Shown here in pieces: positions 11,743-23,444 of a DNA stretch of 64,000 bases; within the stretch, counting starts at the first letter, position 1, and every line of letters begins with the position of its first letter. The stretch is from Aquanectria penicillioides. Taxonomy: Eukaryota; Ascomycota; Sordariomycetes; Hypocreales; Nectriaceae. The notes beneath the pieces are model-generated. The model worked only from the letters and a program-made list of their open reading frames with translations, did not search any database and was not told where the DNA came from. The stretch is from NCBI GenBank assembly GCA_003415625.1, contig PYIU01000004.1, forward strand, positions 744,001-808,000. Reading direction: 5' to 3'. Made by a program: the position numbers and the translations under genes.

Positions 11743-13413
11743 ATGAGCAAGCAAGCAAAAACTTCCGTCATTGTCATAGGCGGCAGCCTTGTCGGCCTCT
11801 CCAGCGCCCTCTTCCTCGCCTCTCGGAACGTCCCCGTCATTCTGCTCGAGCGTCACTTGAGCAGCTCCCTTCATCCTCGAGCCATTGGATATACCACGCG
11901 CACCATTGAGTTCTTCCGTTCCATCGGCGTCGATTCCAGACTCCCAGTCGTCCAATGGAAGGGCGGCCCACCTCGCCGCATTTCCGTCCAGAGTCTCACA
12001 GGCAAGTGGTCGGATGAACAGCTTTGGAGCCCAAAGGCGAATCCTGGCCCTGGTGGGCCTCCAGAAGGAAAGAAAGGCGGACGTCCCCAGAATCCCGATG
12101 CGAAACTCTCTCCCGTCATTGGCATTGCCACTGCCCAGGACAGAATCGAGCCTGTTCTGCGCGAGTGCGCCGTCGAGAAGGGCGCGGATCTAAGACTCGG
12201 CCACAAGGTGACTGGTTGGTCTCAGAACGGCGAGGGCGTGACCGTAACGGCAATTGACCAAGATGGAGACGAGACTACCATCGAGGGCAAGTATCTCATT
12301 TCTTGCGACGGCGCCCGCAGCCCAGTCCGTGAAGATCTGGGCATCAAGTGCAGTGGCGTCGGACACCTCAGGATCCTTCGCAGCGTTCTCTTCCGCTGCC
12401 CTGAGCTAGACAAGTATCTTGACACTGGATTTGTTCAGTTTCAGATCGAAGGGCGTGAGGATGGATTTGAATGCTTCATGACAACCTATGGCGAGGGCCG
12501 ATGGGTTGTCATGTGGAATCCACCTGACAACGCAGAAGCTACAAAGGAGGAACTAAATGAGGCTGCCCAGAAGGATCTTGTCCGCAAAGCAGTTGGAAAG
12601 GAAATTCCAGACGGCGACATTGAGCTCATCACCACTGGTGAATGGCAGCTTAGTGGCTTAGTTGCTGATCAATTCTCGTCCGGACGCATCTTCATTGCAG
12701 GCGACGCTGCCCACGCTCTGCCACCCAACCGCGGAGGCTATGGAGCCAACACCGGCATCGCAGATGCCCACAACCTCGCTTGGAAGATCTCGTCTGTGTT
12801 GAACGGGGTCTCGCGCCCTGAGCTACTTGACACTTATGACGTGGAGCGACGCTCTGCGGCCAAGACCCGGCACGATCAAATCTTCCTAAGGGATGACTAC
12901 AGCAAATACATCGCGGATCGAGAATGGACTGGTAAGCACAACGAGATCTTGGACGATGCCGCCATGGAACTGGGACAAATCTACAGGTCTGAGGCCATCC
13001 TTGGTGCTGACGACGACAGCCTGCCTCCCGCAGCGCGACCAGATCAGTGGAATGGACAGCCTGGAACACGCGCGCCACACGTCCCGCTGCGCAAGTGCGG
13101 AGAACAAATTTCGAGCCTGGACCTCTTCTGCCACGGGTGGGTGCTTGTCTCAAAGGACGGCACGTGGAGGAATGCGGCCAAGGAGGCGAGCGACGCGACA
13201 GGTGTGGACGTCACATTTGTGGAAGTCGGCAAGGATGTCGAGGAGACAGACGGCACAAACGTCGAAAAGAGCTTTGGCATTGCCGAGTCGGGAGCCATAT
13301 TGGTCCGACCAGACGGACACGTTGCCTGGAGGGCTACCTCGAGTTCCGAGGATGAGTTGAAGGGCTTGAGTCATGCCCTTGGTAGAGTTGCTTTCGCCGT
13401 CAAGGGTAAATGA
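11743..13413 (+). CDS. FAD-dependent aromatic (phenol-type) monooxygenase
   Basis: Intronless, 556 aa. Class A flavoprotein monooxygenases use NAD(P)H and O2 to hydroxylate aromatic rings or oxidise polyketides. Visible marks: the dinucleotide fold IVIGGSLVGLSSALFLASR at about residues 9-28, with a following acidic end (LLER); the DG motif LISCDGARSPVREDLG near residues 186-202; and the GD motif IFIAGDAAHALPPNRGGYG near 316-334 that binds the FAD ribityl chain. The C-terminal 150 residues look like the thioredoxin-like domain of the phenol hydroxylase/PheA-TfdB group. No polyketide synthase or other pathway gene lies beside it, so the substrate is open. The start is supported by the TATA-like box and by similarity beginning at once. 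Confidence 0.88.
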   Translation: MSKQAKTSVIVIGGSLVGLSSALFLASRNVPVILLERHLSSSLHPRAIGYTTRTIEFFRSIGVDSRLPVVQWKGGPPRRISVQSLTGKWSDEQLWSPKANPGPGGPPEGKKGGRPQNPDAKLSPVIGIATAQDRIEPVLRECAVEKGADLRLGHKVTGWSQNGEGVTVTAIDQDGDETTIEGKYLISCDGARSPVREDLGIKCSGVGHLRILRSVLFRCPELDKYLDTGFVQFQIEGREDGFECFMTTYGEGRWVVMWNPPDNAEATKEELNEAAQKDLVRKAVGKEIPDGDIELITTGEWQLSGLVADQFSSGRIFIAGDAAHALPPNRGGYGANTGIADAHNLAWKISSVLNGVSRPELLDTYDVERRSAAKTRHDQIFLRDDYSKYIADREWTGKHNEILDDAAMELGQIYRSEAILGADDDSLPPAARPDQWNGQPGTRAPHVPLRKCGEQISSLDLFCHGWVLVSKDGTWRNAAKEASDATGVDVTFVEVGKDVEETDGTNVEKSFGIAESGAILVRPDGHVAWRATSSSEDELKGLSHALGRVAFAVKGK

Positions 13414-15184
13414 GGAATAATGCTCGCTAGATTTGTGGATGAGAGGTGGAATATAATGGATAGACACTTGAAGCGAACCTTTGATATAGTTTAGGAGGAT
13501 GCAGACTCGTTGTATGGGTTGTCATGGAGTCGAGCATGGCAAGCAAGTTTAGAATTGTACAAGTCATGAATGTATACGGACGTCTCCTTCAAGCTCGAGC
13601 GGACTGATTGATCCACCGTGGCTCGTTCTAAAATCTCTCATGTTGACCTTGATGCATGACTCGCATGACATGGCATTGCTGTAAAGGCAATTGCCGACAT
13701 AAACCTCTGCAGCCCGTCGTCATTGCTGATCGAAACGGAAAGGAAGAAAAGAAAAGACACAGGTGCGTGTGAGTGCAATATGGCCACGATGGCCCTCTCG
13801 CCAGCACCCACGTCTCTCGGCAGCCTGAGGAAGACGAGGATGCCTTGGCGAGAAGCCTGGTCTTCCCGAGGGGCGGGATGAGACGAGGCGGCGGGGGGGG
13901 GGGGGGAAGTGCAAAGTATCCTATTGTGATGATGACGGTGACAGATGCGTAGAGTGTCAGCTGTCGTATGGAGTGATGGAAAGCGGGGGTTTTGAATTTT
14001 GCAATCGAGGATCGTTGGTTTCTCGCCGAGAGAGTTGCAACTATCGTCAGTCAGTAGCTATCTCAAAGCATAGCCCTTCATTGTTGGTTGTATGCATTTC
14101 GGACACACGGGGATGCATGGCAAATAGCTGGATCATTAGCTTCTCTCGCCTTTGTTAGTCCGCCCGTAACCTACGGACTACGCCCAGCCGAAATTGAATT
14201 TAAGCCCTGCATAGACCCTGGCTCAACCTGGCGGGTGCGCGCAATCTGGATACATGCAGTTCGGTTCGAGCCTCGCGCAAATGGCGGCTGAAAGGAGTTG
14301 GGCTTGTCAGTTATCGGTTCCAGACCATCTGACAGCCAGGCAGCGACAAACGAAATCGACACTTTGTCCGGATTGAAATCCACGCAATCAACATTGAAGG
14401 CGGAATCACATGGGCTGAGAGGACGGAAACCGTGTTCTTTGTGGATGCGCTTCTATACGATGATAAAAAGAGAGAGATGGGAACTTCATGCGTTGCCTTT
14501 TTTTTTTTTCTTCTTCGCGATGCTGCCAGTAACTTCAGCAACAAAAAGACCCTTCTCACTCCTCTGCTCCCACGACGTCATTGCTTACTGGGAGAAAGAC
14601 GCATCGGGAAATAGTGCCAAACTTCCAGGTACCTTCCAGGTGTGATCACGGGGGTTCTCAGCCCGACTCAGGTGCCTCCCGCCAGACCCTCGCAGTGGCC
14701 CAGCGCTCCTCAGTGGCTGCTTTCAGCGGGTCAGGCTGCCCCTCCACGCTACGGACGCTGTAGCGGCTCGTCCGCGTGCCCCCCTTTGAAGCACCCAGCG
14801 CTGCACCGAAAACCACCTCAGCCCCGCCCCCGCCTACGGATCGCCGCTACGGAGGACGGATGTACCGGGTGTCCACCTCAGGACCCTTGATCTGCCCAGA
14901 ACCTACAAACTCTTCTTCGTATTCCATCCTTTTATCTTAGCTTTTCCCTTTGCTCACTTGCGTCTGCTTACCCGCGACAGGACCGAGGGGCTGTCGTGGA
15001 ATCTTCTTCTTCTTCTCCTTCTCCTCCTCGCTCTCTCCGTTTGATCGCCCTCTGCTGCGTCGACATCGAACATCGAGCATCCGATAGCCGCTCACCAATA
15101 AGGCCCTTCCCAGCCCAGCGCGTGCACCATTGGGAGAGCGTCAGCCTCTCTCTCTCGGTCCACTGTCGCAGTCCAGTCGCAACC
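13414..15184. other. Intergenic with homopolymer G run
   Basis: 1.8 kb with no supported gene. A 14-base G run lies at 13893-13906. A pyrimidine-rich stretch at about 14990-15040 (repeated CTT/CTC) fits a core promoter or 5' leader of the next gene. Confidence 0.55.
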
Positions 15185-16488
15185 ATGTTCGACCTTTTGC
15201 CCATGCTCCTATCGTAAGCCGCCTCACCTCGCAAAACCTCCTCTCCGCCACATCTCTTGATATGCTATGGCCTGGGAAAACACCAGACGAAAATGCCACT
15301 CGCTGACACTTGCGCGCTCTCCATCAGCTCCGTCGCCTCCTTCCTCTTCCCCATCTTCGCTTCCTACAAGGCCCTTAAGACGGCCGATCCCGCTCAGCTG
15401 ACACCCTGGCTTATGTACTGGGTCGTCATCAGCTGTTTTCTTCTCGCTGAATCCTGGGTCTACTTTATCGTCTCCTGGTTAGTCCCCGCGTCTGCTTTGC
15501 CGTCCTGGGCGCGTTGCTGCGTCATCCGCGGAGGATAGCTTTCCTACTAACACGACGCCCTGGCAGGATTCCTTTCTACGGCTACTTTCGGCTGCTCTTC
15601 CTCCTCTACCTAATCCTCCCCCAGACCCAGGGCGCCCGCGTGCTCTACGAAGAGAAGATACACCCTTTCCTCGAGGAGAACGAGACCCAGATCGACGAGT
15701 TTATCGCCAGCGCTCACAACCGCCTCACCGACGCCGGCATCGCCTATCTCAAGCTTGCCATCGAATCCTTCAAGACCAAGGTACTCGGCCTCCCTCCCTC
15801 CGAACCCACCCCTCCTCCTCCTCCCGAGCCCACCGGACCCCAGAGCTACACCCAGTCCCTGCTGTCCCGGTTTAGCGTTCCCGCTGCCAAATGGGCCGGC
15901 CCCGCTAATTCCGGTCCCGACTTCTACAGCTTGCTCTCCAGCGCCGTCGCGGCAGCGACCAGCACCGGCGCGCAGGCGAGCAGCAGCTATGGAACCTCGG
16001 CGACCGGGAGCTCCTCCGCCACGCCCACGAGCCGAGGCTTCTCCAGCTCGGCGACTCTGATCCCCTCGCACCTACGCGACTCGGGCGAGAAGATGACCTT
16101 TATCGCCGCCCAGCGCGATCGCCTGAACATAGTACTGTCCGCCCTCGACCGCGAAGCTCAGGAGCTACGCACCGAGGCTCAGCGTGCTCAAGAACGTGCC
16201 AGCACCCACCACGCCCCGTCCACGAGCTTCGACGGCGCCGAGGACGACGGCGAGCCTACGCAGAGACCGGCCAGCATGTTTAGTGGACTGAGCAAGAGTC
16301 GCAGCGAGGCCGATTTCGAGAAGATTGACGCCGAGAGCGGCACTGAGGATGACGGTACCGTCAGGAGACGCAACGTCAGCGGAGGCGGCCCTGGTGGCAG
16401 CGCCTCATCGGGTTCATGGATGCCCTGGGGTTGGGCGGGCGGCGGCGGCGCGCAGGAAGGTGGCTCTAGTTCAGGCATGGAGAGATAG
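15185..16488 (+). CDS. HVA22/TB2-DP1 (Yop1/REEP-like) membrane-shaping protein
   Basis: Exons are 15185-15213, 15328-15477 and 15567-16488; joined 1101 nt, 366 aa. TB2/DP1/HVA22 proteins insert hairpins into tubular ER membranes and interact with reticulons and vesicle traffic. Seen: MFDLLPMLLSSVASFLFP, then YKALKTADPAQLTPWLMYWVV (the family's signature core), FLLAESWVYFIVSWIPFYG, and the YLILPQTQGARVLYEEKI motif followed by a long amphipathic region. The last ~230 residues are an added Pro/Ser/Gly-rich tail, longer than in yeast Yop1 (about 180 aa), but such tails are common in filamentous fungi. Convergent with the MGM101 gene. Confidence 0.9.
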
Positions 16489-16993
16489 GAGCCTCCCTCA
16501 AGGGACTGGAACTCACAGGAGTTTGGGGTATGGTAGACTTCGTTACTTGACTTGATGATATCGCCCTTCGGTGTTCACCTGGTGTCGCGTGCTGGATTCG
16601 GTTTACATGGCCTCACGATTCCGCTTCGCGGATGTAAGTTCGCTTTTGAGCTGTGTGTTGTGTGTTTTTGCTACAAACGGAATATATATATATCAGTATA
16701 GACTAGAATGGGTGTGTCCATACCCCAAAATCTAGATCTTGGTGTGAATAAGGTAACTCCGCTGAGTCCTTCATGCTCCCTCCTCTATCCTGCGCTCAAG
16801 CATAGTTCGCCCACATGTACCGAATACATGTCATGGTATCCATCGACTTCATTGTAACAATCCCAACCATATCGTACATATCGCTCGGGGTCCTTTACCA
16901 TTTACACATGTTTCCCCCACACTCTGGGAGATTCTTTGTCCTCTTTTTTTTTTTTTTTTTGGTTCTTCATACGATTTTCATCTCCCGTCTGAT
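16489..16993. other. Convergent 3' region
   Basis: Shared 3' space of two convergent genes, with a long T run near 16944-16961. No gene seen. Confidence 0.5.
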
Positions 16994-17957
16994 TTAGTTA
17001 GAAATCAGTTTGTATGGGTAACTTAGGATCAGATCGGTGCCCTTCTTATAAAAGTAACGGCGCTTCTTCTTGTTCAGGGAGTGCTCGACCCATTCGCTGG
17101 AGACGTGGTACTTGGTGAACCAAGCAATGTAGCGAGGGTCCCAAAGCTCTGAGGCGATACCCAGGTCTTTGCAACAACGCATGAGAGCGTTGGACTTGGC
17201 GCCTTCCACAGCCGCGGGGATTCCCTCAGGGGTGAAGTAGTTGTTGACGCCCTGAGCTTGCGAAACGAAGCTGATGGGCGAAATGTTAGCCGATGGGAGT
17301 CGACACGACAAGTTCACTTGATAATTGTAAAACATACCATCCGTTGACAATGAGGGCGTACTCCCGTGTCACAATCTCCTTCCCAACCACGGACTCTCCT
17401 CGAGGGGCAATTCCCCATCCCATGGGTCCAAACGCCTCGTTCAGCCTTCTGCGATATTTGATCTCAGGGTAGTAGATGATGCCATCAGGCTTGACTTCGA
17501 CTTCGTTCAGTGTAAGCGGTTTCGCCAGGATTTTGAACTGGGCTTCTGTGACGGGGTTCGTGCCAAGACCATAGAAGCTCTTCGTCCAGTCGATATCCAG
17601 GATGGGGCTTTTCAATGGGGCTTTTGTTGGAGGAGGGGTCGAGGGGAACCAGGAAAGCCCAGAGTTGATTTTTTCGGGGGCATTGTGTGATGACACTCCT
17701 GAAGATGCCTTGGGCTTGGGAGGCGGGGCTTTCGCCTTCGGTGCGGGAGTGAAAGAGGGCTTCGAGGGCTTCTTCACAATGGGAGCTGCGGGTTTCGGGG
17801 CAGCTGCTGCAGTGGCATCGGGGGCTTCAGCAGGGGCAGCGGCTTCGGCAGGGGCGGCGGCTTCAGAGGAAGAGTATCGCAGTAGGGGTGCAATTGAGCG
17901 CCCGCTAGCAAGGCGAAGCCTCGGCGCTGAAGCGAAAGCCCTGCGGGAGACGAACAT
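16994..17957 (-). CDS. mgm101: Mitochondrial genome maintenance protein MGM101
   Basis: Exons are 17957-17338 and 17270-16994 (minus); joined 897 nt, 298 aa; the intron is 67 nt. Mgm101 is a mitochondrial-nucleoid, Rad52-like single-strand annealing protein needed to keep and repair mtDNA. The conserved core starts at DWTKSFYGLGT and includes VKPDGIIYYPEIKYRRRLNE, FGPMGWG, TREYALIVNG, then across the intron FVSQAQG, GIPAAVEGAKSNALMRCCKD, LGIASELWDP and WVEHSLNKKKR. The N-terminus (MFVSRRAFASAPRLRLASGR) is Arg/Ala-rich without acids, a typical mitochondrial presequence, followed by an Ala/Pro/Lys linker. The ATG at 17957 is the first one in frame. Confidence 0.95.
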
Positions 17958-18612
17958 GGCGACGAGATTAGACAATCGAGGGAGAGGGGGGTTGAGGGCC
18001 GCGACCGACTGGTGCTCACGCGAGGCAGTGTACTGGAGATATCGCAGGTCGTGACAATTTTCTTTGGGCCCGGATCATGCAATTATCCGTGCTCCACTTT
18101 GGGGTACTTGGAACAGTGCCAACACAGTGGCAATCGAACCTGGCATGACTAACTATGAGAACTGGAGAAGGAGAAATCAGATATTACTATTTTAAATTAT
18201 AAGTTGCTTGGTGCTCTTTCTTGTACGCAAATTCTATCCATTCTTAAATTTGAATAGCGATTCGTCGTAAGGGAGACGCCAAGATGGCAGGGCAAGGTAT
18301 AGCTACTCGCCAATGTTACAAGTCGACGACCATGACGAAGAGGTTATCTTAGTTTCGTGAAATTGCAAATCCAGATCCTGTAAAATCGGTATACTTTGAT
18401 GTATTTCTGCAGGCTAGAATCCCTCTCAGTTTAGTTCCAATGAAAAAAAGCACCCTGGAAGCGAAGCTACACTGGAGCTACACTAAAGCTCAAATGGAAG
18501 CATCTCTTTAGAGTGGATATTTGTCGTCGCCGTCGTTTCTCTCCCAAGTGACCATATCTTTTTCTAATCGTACATTCGCAAACCATCCGAATCTTACACA
18601 ATTTACAGAACC
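17958..18612. other. Intergenic, MGM101 promoter side
   Basis: 655 bp between two minus-strand genes. No coding signal seen. Confidence 0.5.
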
Positions 18613-19273
18613 TTATTGCTTGTCTGCGTCCTTGGTTGCAGTCCGCTCATCATTGTTGTGAGCCTTCCAGCACTGTTTGAACGCCTCCATCTACCGCACC
18701 GTCAGTCCTGCCCGGGATTCATCGCCAAAAGGCATCGGCGTGTAAGGGACATCGTTGAAGCAATCATATCGCGTCAATGCAGTGTGTTAATGGAATCAGT
18801 AGCTTACCTCTTCGGCACAGGCGCGCCAATCTTTCTTGGCCCAGTAGCAATCAGACATCTTGTCATTCTCCTCTATGAAAACTCATGTCTCAGCAACACG
18901 CTTCCAACAAGCGAGCAGCATCACCAACCCCGGACACTCGCGGGACTGTCCCAAGAAGACAAAGGGATTATATCCTTTCCCGAGCAAGTATCCAGGATTG
19001 TGTGGTTTTTCAGCCACTTTTTTTTTGTCTTTCTTTTTTTTTCAATTCTCGGTTGGGACTCACCTGCACACCCGGTACTGAAGATCCGCTTCTCCCTGCA
19101 AGCAGACCAAAAAAAGGCCTCGGCTTAGTGGCTGTGGCTTCCCAACACCAAACTCCAGAATCCCGGAGTCCAGCGCTTTGCAACGGAGAGTCGGGGACTT
19201 ACCACTCATCCGGCTCGTCGTCATCTTCCTCCGCCGCCGCGTTCTTCTGAGCGTCACTTTCTTCCTTGGACAT
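18613..19273 (-). CDS. coa4: COA4-like twin CX9C protein (cytochrome oxidase assembly)
   Basis: A small four-exon gene: 19273-19203, 19095-19064, 18872-18808 and 18690-18613 (minus); joined 246 nt, 81 aa. Exon 2 is only 32 nt. The protein starts MSKEESDAQK, then has an acidic stretch EEDDDEPDEW and a CHCH fold: CAEENDKMSDC and CAEEMEAFKQC are two CX9C motifs around KKDWRA, followed by WKAHNNDERT. The pattern and the DWRAC/FKQCW wording match COA4/Cmc3, an intermembrane-space protein oxidised by Mia40 and needed for cytochrome c oxidase assembly. All three introns are GT-AG and phases agree. It shares a 192-bp bidirectional promoter with the biotin ligase gene. Confidence 0.87.
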
Positions 19274-19465
19274 CCTGTTTTGCGCGAGTCGTGTCGTGTC
19301 TGTTGATTGAAGGAGGAAAACAAACCCCAACGCCAAAGTGGTGTGAGAAGAGGGAAAATTGGCCCAGGCGAGCGAAGCGATCAAGTGACGACCAAATAGG
19401 TATCCGTACTCCCTCCCATATACGACCACGACCAACCACCCCTGGAACTCGTCTTACCGCCCGCC
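19274..19465. promoter_or_regulatory. Compact bidirectional promoter (COA4-like / biotin ligase)
   Basis: Only 192 bp separate the two divergent start codons, so both core promoters must lie here or overlap. No TATA box is obvious. Confidence 0.6.
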
Positions 19466-21709
19466 ATGGCGCCGAGCAAGCTCAATGTCCTCGTCTACAC
19501 AGGTTAATATTTCCCCAATTTCCTGATTCACGCATCTTCGCCGTCATGCGCTTCTTGCTCACACTCTTTCCCCGCTGAAAAGGCGTCGGTACCACCGTCG
19601 AATCGGTCCGTCACTGCATCTGGACCCTGCGACGTCTTCTGTCGCCAAACTACGCCGTCATTCCCATCACCGAGCCCGTTTTGCTCAAGGAGCCTTGGGC
19701 CTCTACCTGTGCCCTGCTTGTCTTCCCTGGCGGCGCCGATCTCGGTTACTGCCAGGCCCTCAACGGCGAAGGCAACCGCCGCATCAGCGACTTTGTGCGC
19801 CGTGGAGGCTCGTACCTGGGTTTCTGTGCCGGCGGCTATTATGGCAGCGCCAGATGCGAGTTTGAGGTCGGCAACAAGCTCCTAGAAGTCATCGGCAGTA
19901 GGGAGCTGGGCTTCTTCCCTGGCACGTGCCGCGGCGGCGCCTTCAAGGGCTTCGAGTATCGCAGTGAAAATGGGGCCAGAGCCATCCGCTTGAAGGTGAA
20001 CAAGGATGCTTTCAGTGAGGAGGTCCCAGCTGAGACGCAGTCCTACTACAATGGCGGAGGCATCTTTGTCGACGCTGCCTCAACCAAGACTAACAAGGTC
20101 GAGGTTTTGGCAAACTACGACGAGGAGACGGATGTCGATGGCGGCGACGGCAAGGCCGCTGTTGTTCTCTGCTCCATCGGCACTGGCAAGGCATTGTTGA
20201 CAGGGCCTCATCCAGAGTAAGTGTTTGCTGATCTTCCTTCAAATCACAGAATTGACACCCGCAGGTTCGCCGCAGCCAACTTGCACCCACAGCCCACCAT
20301 CCCTGATTACAATGAGCTGATTGGTAGGCTCTCGGACAATGACAAGACTCGTGTCGATTTCCTCAAGGCATGTCTTTCCAAGCTCAATCTTGAAGTTAGT
20401 CACAATGACTCTGGAGTGCCATCACTCTCCCGCCTCCATATCTCGTCTCTTGAGGAGACAGGGGTGTCAGAGCTCCTTACTTCTCTTAGCGAGGTTATCG
20501 AAGGGGAAAATGGCGAGGAATGGATCAAGGGCGAAGGCGATACGTTCCACATTCAGAACGAAGACACCATCTGGAGTGTGGAAGGGTTACAGCAATCCCT
20601 GCCTGGGTCGGATGAGTCTGCCCACACTTCAAATGGCATCACCGATTACAGCAAGATCGTCAAGAAGATTGTCCCCCATGAGAAAGGACCCCCTCATCCT
20701 AAGCTCACGCCCCAGTTCAACCATGGCCTGTACTTCTCCAGCTTGCGCAGGTACCAGCAGATCGAGCCCCATGCGGAGGAGTGGGGGAACCTTCTCATGT
20801 ACGGCGAGGTATTGACCAGTACAAACACGATCCTAGAGAAGTATACTGCCCACGAAGGAGAAAGAGTCATCGGTGCATCAGAAACTAACGCAGCCCAGGA
20901 ACCCCAAGATTCTATCCAGGCTTCCTACAGGATTCACTGTCTCGGCTAGCACTCAAGTTGCCGGTAGGGGTCGTGGATCAAACGTTTGGGTGTCACCTGC
21001 TGGATGCCTTATCTTCTCCAGTGTCATCAACCATCCCGCTCATCTTGCTGTGAGCCGTCCCGTCGTGTTCATTCAGTACATTGCTGCCATCGCTATTGTC
21101 GAAGCTGTGCAGTCCTATGATCGTGGATACGACAACATTCCAGTCAAGCTGAAGTGGCCAAATGATATTTGTAAGTCTCAGCCCTACTAGTTCTCGAGTT
21201 TAAGCTGACCCCTATTAGATGCGTTGGACCCGTCCAAGTCAGGAGATAAGCCTTCCTATGTCAAGATCGGCGGTATCCTGTCGCAATGTCACTATTCGAA
21301 TGGTTCCTATCAGATTGTGCTCGGTATCGGAGTCAACACTAACAACCCCCGTCCCACCATCTCGATCTCTGACCTGCTCCCCAAAGGTGTCCCAGAGCTT
21401 CATCTCGAGACCCTTTTGGCTCGCATCCTAACCCGACTAGAGGTTATTCATGCACAATTTATTCGTGAAGGCTTCTCCCGCGACCTCGAGGCCAGATACT
21501 ACCGTCACTGGCTGCACACAGGACAGGCCGTGACTTTGGAGGCTGAGGGTGGTGTCAATGCCAGGGTGCTTGGAATTACTCGTGACTGGGGCATGTTGCG
21601 AGCTGAAGAGGTGGATTCGATTGGCCGAGGAACCGGCAAGATCTGGACATTGCAGAGTGATGAGAACAGCTTTGACTACTGGAAGGGACTTGTTAGGCGG
21701 AAAACCTAA
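19466..21709 (+). CDS. bpl1: Biotin-protein ligase (holocarboxylase synthetase)
   Basis: Exons are 19466-19502, 19583-20216, 20265-20840, 20899-21170 and 21219-21709; joined 2010 nt, 669 aa. It attaches biotin, via biotinyl-AMP, to acetyl-CoA and pyruvate carboxylases. The first ~220 residues are the BPL_N glutamine-amidotransferase-like domain: LNVLVYTGVG, LLVFPGGADLGYC, and FCAGGYYG with the nucleophile-position Cys. The catalytic BirA/LplA domain follows: YGEVLTSTNTILE, then STQVAGRGRGSNVWVSPAG (biotinyl-AMP loop), PVKLKWPNDIY with the key Lys, KIGGIL, and VLGIGVNTNNP. The C-terminal SH3-like cap includes LEAEGGVNARVLGITRDWGML. Length matches yeast Bpl1 (690 aa). Confidence 0.95.
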
Positions 21710-22184
21710 GTGGGAGAAAAAAAGGAAAAGTGATTGACGCTGGTGGTTTGCCTGCATTGGGTCTGTGGATTAGAATAGACGGCTGTATAGATTCCACAAT
21801 CGGCCATCACACAAACCCTTGACACACAGTGTCTCCGTTATACAAGACGAGCAAACATTTACAAAGCCTGTTCGGTTTCCACCATACTTCAGTTGACACA
21901 GTCAGTCTCAATACCACCAATGTGAAGAGAACACCAACACTCCAGGTGAATCAGTCCTGTGTGGTCAATTTCTACTAATATAAATCGGCGTCGCCATCCC
22001 TATTTCCTTTTCTCTACTCTTTCGAAAAGATCTAATGGGTCGTGTCCTTAGATTATCGTCGCCAAGATCCGCACATGTTTACAAGTGTTGCACCAACTAT
22101 TCGTTCCTCCATCTAGATTGATGCGCACGTTTACTTCGACCCATACTACTGCAGAATCCCGAGCGTCAAGTTTCAGCTTTCAAC
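21710..22184. other. Intergenic
   Basis: 475 bp holding the 3' end of the ligase gene and the promoter of the next gene. No other feature seen. Confidence 0.5.
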
Positions 22185-23444
22185 ATGTTTCCCGTTTATT
22201 TCTTTGCTTGGACACAAGTTGGACAAGCTCTGGCCACCGATCCCATTTCAACAGGACGTCCCGCTGCGCAAGCACCAACAGTCACATCTCCACAATATGA
22301 CTTGAGCAAGGCGTAAGTCTTACTGCGGTAGAATATTTGGCCTCTTTTACCTAATCTTTCCAGTTACAGTGAAGTCTCGGCATGTTCAAATAACTGCGTG
22401 TCGCTTGGCGATGCGAGTGAGACGCTTCCCTCTGAAACCAAGTACACAGAGCTCGACCAGGCATACCTCAAACGATCAGAGTTCATAGATACCATCCATC
22501 CCGTTGATAATGTTGAAGGCGCTCAGTCCTGGTTAACCGCCTCATCTAAGGTCGGCACACTCCTCCCTCATCATGCAACTCACTTACAAGTCTCGGCGGG
22601 CCCGGGAGACCCAAATGTTGAACTTGCCACAAAGGATGATTTGACTGTCATCACCTTGACCAAGGTGACCGAGGTCTTCTTCAGCACGGGGAGCGGGTCT
22701 TCGAGTCTTGACACAGAAGATGTCCCCGTCTTTACGACCGACACATCAAACACTGGGGCCTCAACTAGCGTGATTGATGGGATTCGGTTGACTGTGACTT
22801 CTATATTTGATTCCAGTACTTCCAAAGCCACTGCAGAGGCAAGCCTTACATCACCCCTATCGAAAGAGGTTTCGTCATCCGCATCGCCCCCAGAGGGAAC
22901 CAGCTCAACCCAACCATCACCGCCCACAGCTCTCTCAAAGGGCGAAACCATCGGTGTTGTCGTAGGTCTCATATCTATGCTTGTCTTTGTCTTAATTATT
23001 GCCATCATCTATCGCTGGTGCGTCGCCCGCCGTCAGAAAAACCCTCCCCCGCAGCCTCTTGACACACGGCTAATAGGGTTCCCGTATCCAACGCCTCGTC
23101 TGTCTCAGTCGTATTCGCCCGAACTGACACAGAACGGCCACCAAATTACGCAGGCGATGAGGGAAAACTCGCGTACAGCGACCAATATGGAGAGTACAAG
23201 ATGTGATGGGTGTGGCGGACAAGTGATGCCCTCGGAAGGTCACGATGGAGTGACGCCCGAGAGAGATATACAGGAGTGTGCCTGTGTACCTGGTGAGACT
23301 GACAATTTGGGTTTGAGGAACGAACAGAGAAGCCAAAGTAGAGATACAATTGGTGAAATCATATCCTCATATTCAATGAGTGGGCACAACCAGGATCCCA
23401 AGGAAGGGGATACGGGTCAAAGGGCACAGAAAGTCCCGAACTAA
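22185..23444 (+). CDS. Single-pass Ser/Thr-rich membrane protein, function unknown
   Basis: Exons are 22185-22312 and 22364-23444; joined 1209 nt, 402 aa; the intron is 51 nt. A short hydrophobic N-terminus (MFPVYFFAWTQVGQALA) could be a signal peptide. Then comes an ectodomain rich in Ser, Thr and Val (about residues 20-205) with two Cys near residue 50, a clear membrane span IGVVVGLISMLVFVLIIAII, a basic stop-transfer RWCVARRQK, and a polar cytosolic tail of about 180 residues with a CDGCG motif. The layout is that of fungal plasma-membrane sensors or mucin-like proteins, but no WSC or other named domain is visible. I do not recognise the family. Confidence 0.7.

Noticed and set aside
12692..13360. 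Frames overlapping the FAD monooxygenase on both strands
   Set aside because: The monooxygenase has all family motifs; these are shadows.
11743..13413. FAD monooxygenase as part of a secondary-metabolite cluster
   Set aside because: No PKS, NRPS, terpene cyclase or other tailoring gene is present within the window on either side.
15610..16071. 153-codon frame antisense to the HVA22-like gene
   Set aside because: Gly/Arg/Ala-rich shadow of a Pro/Ala/Ser-rich coding tail.
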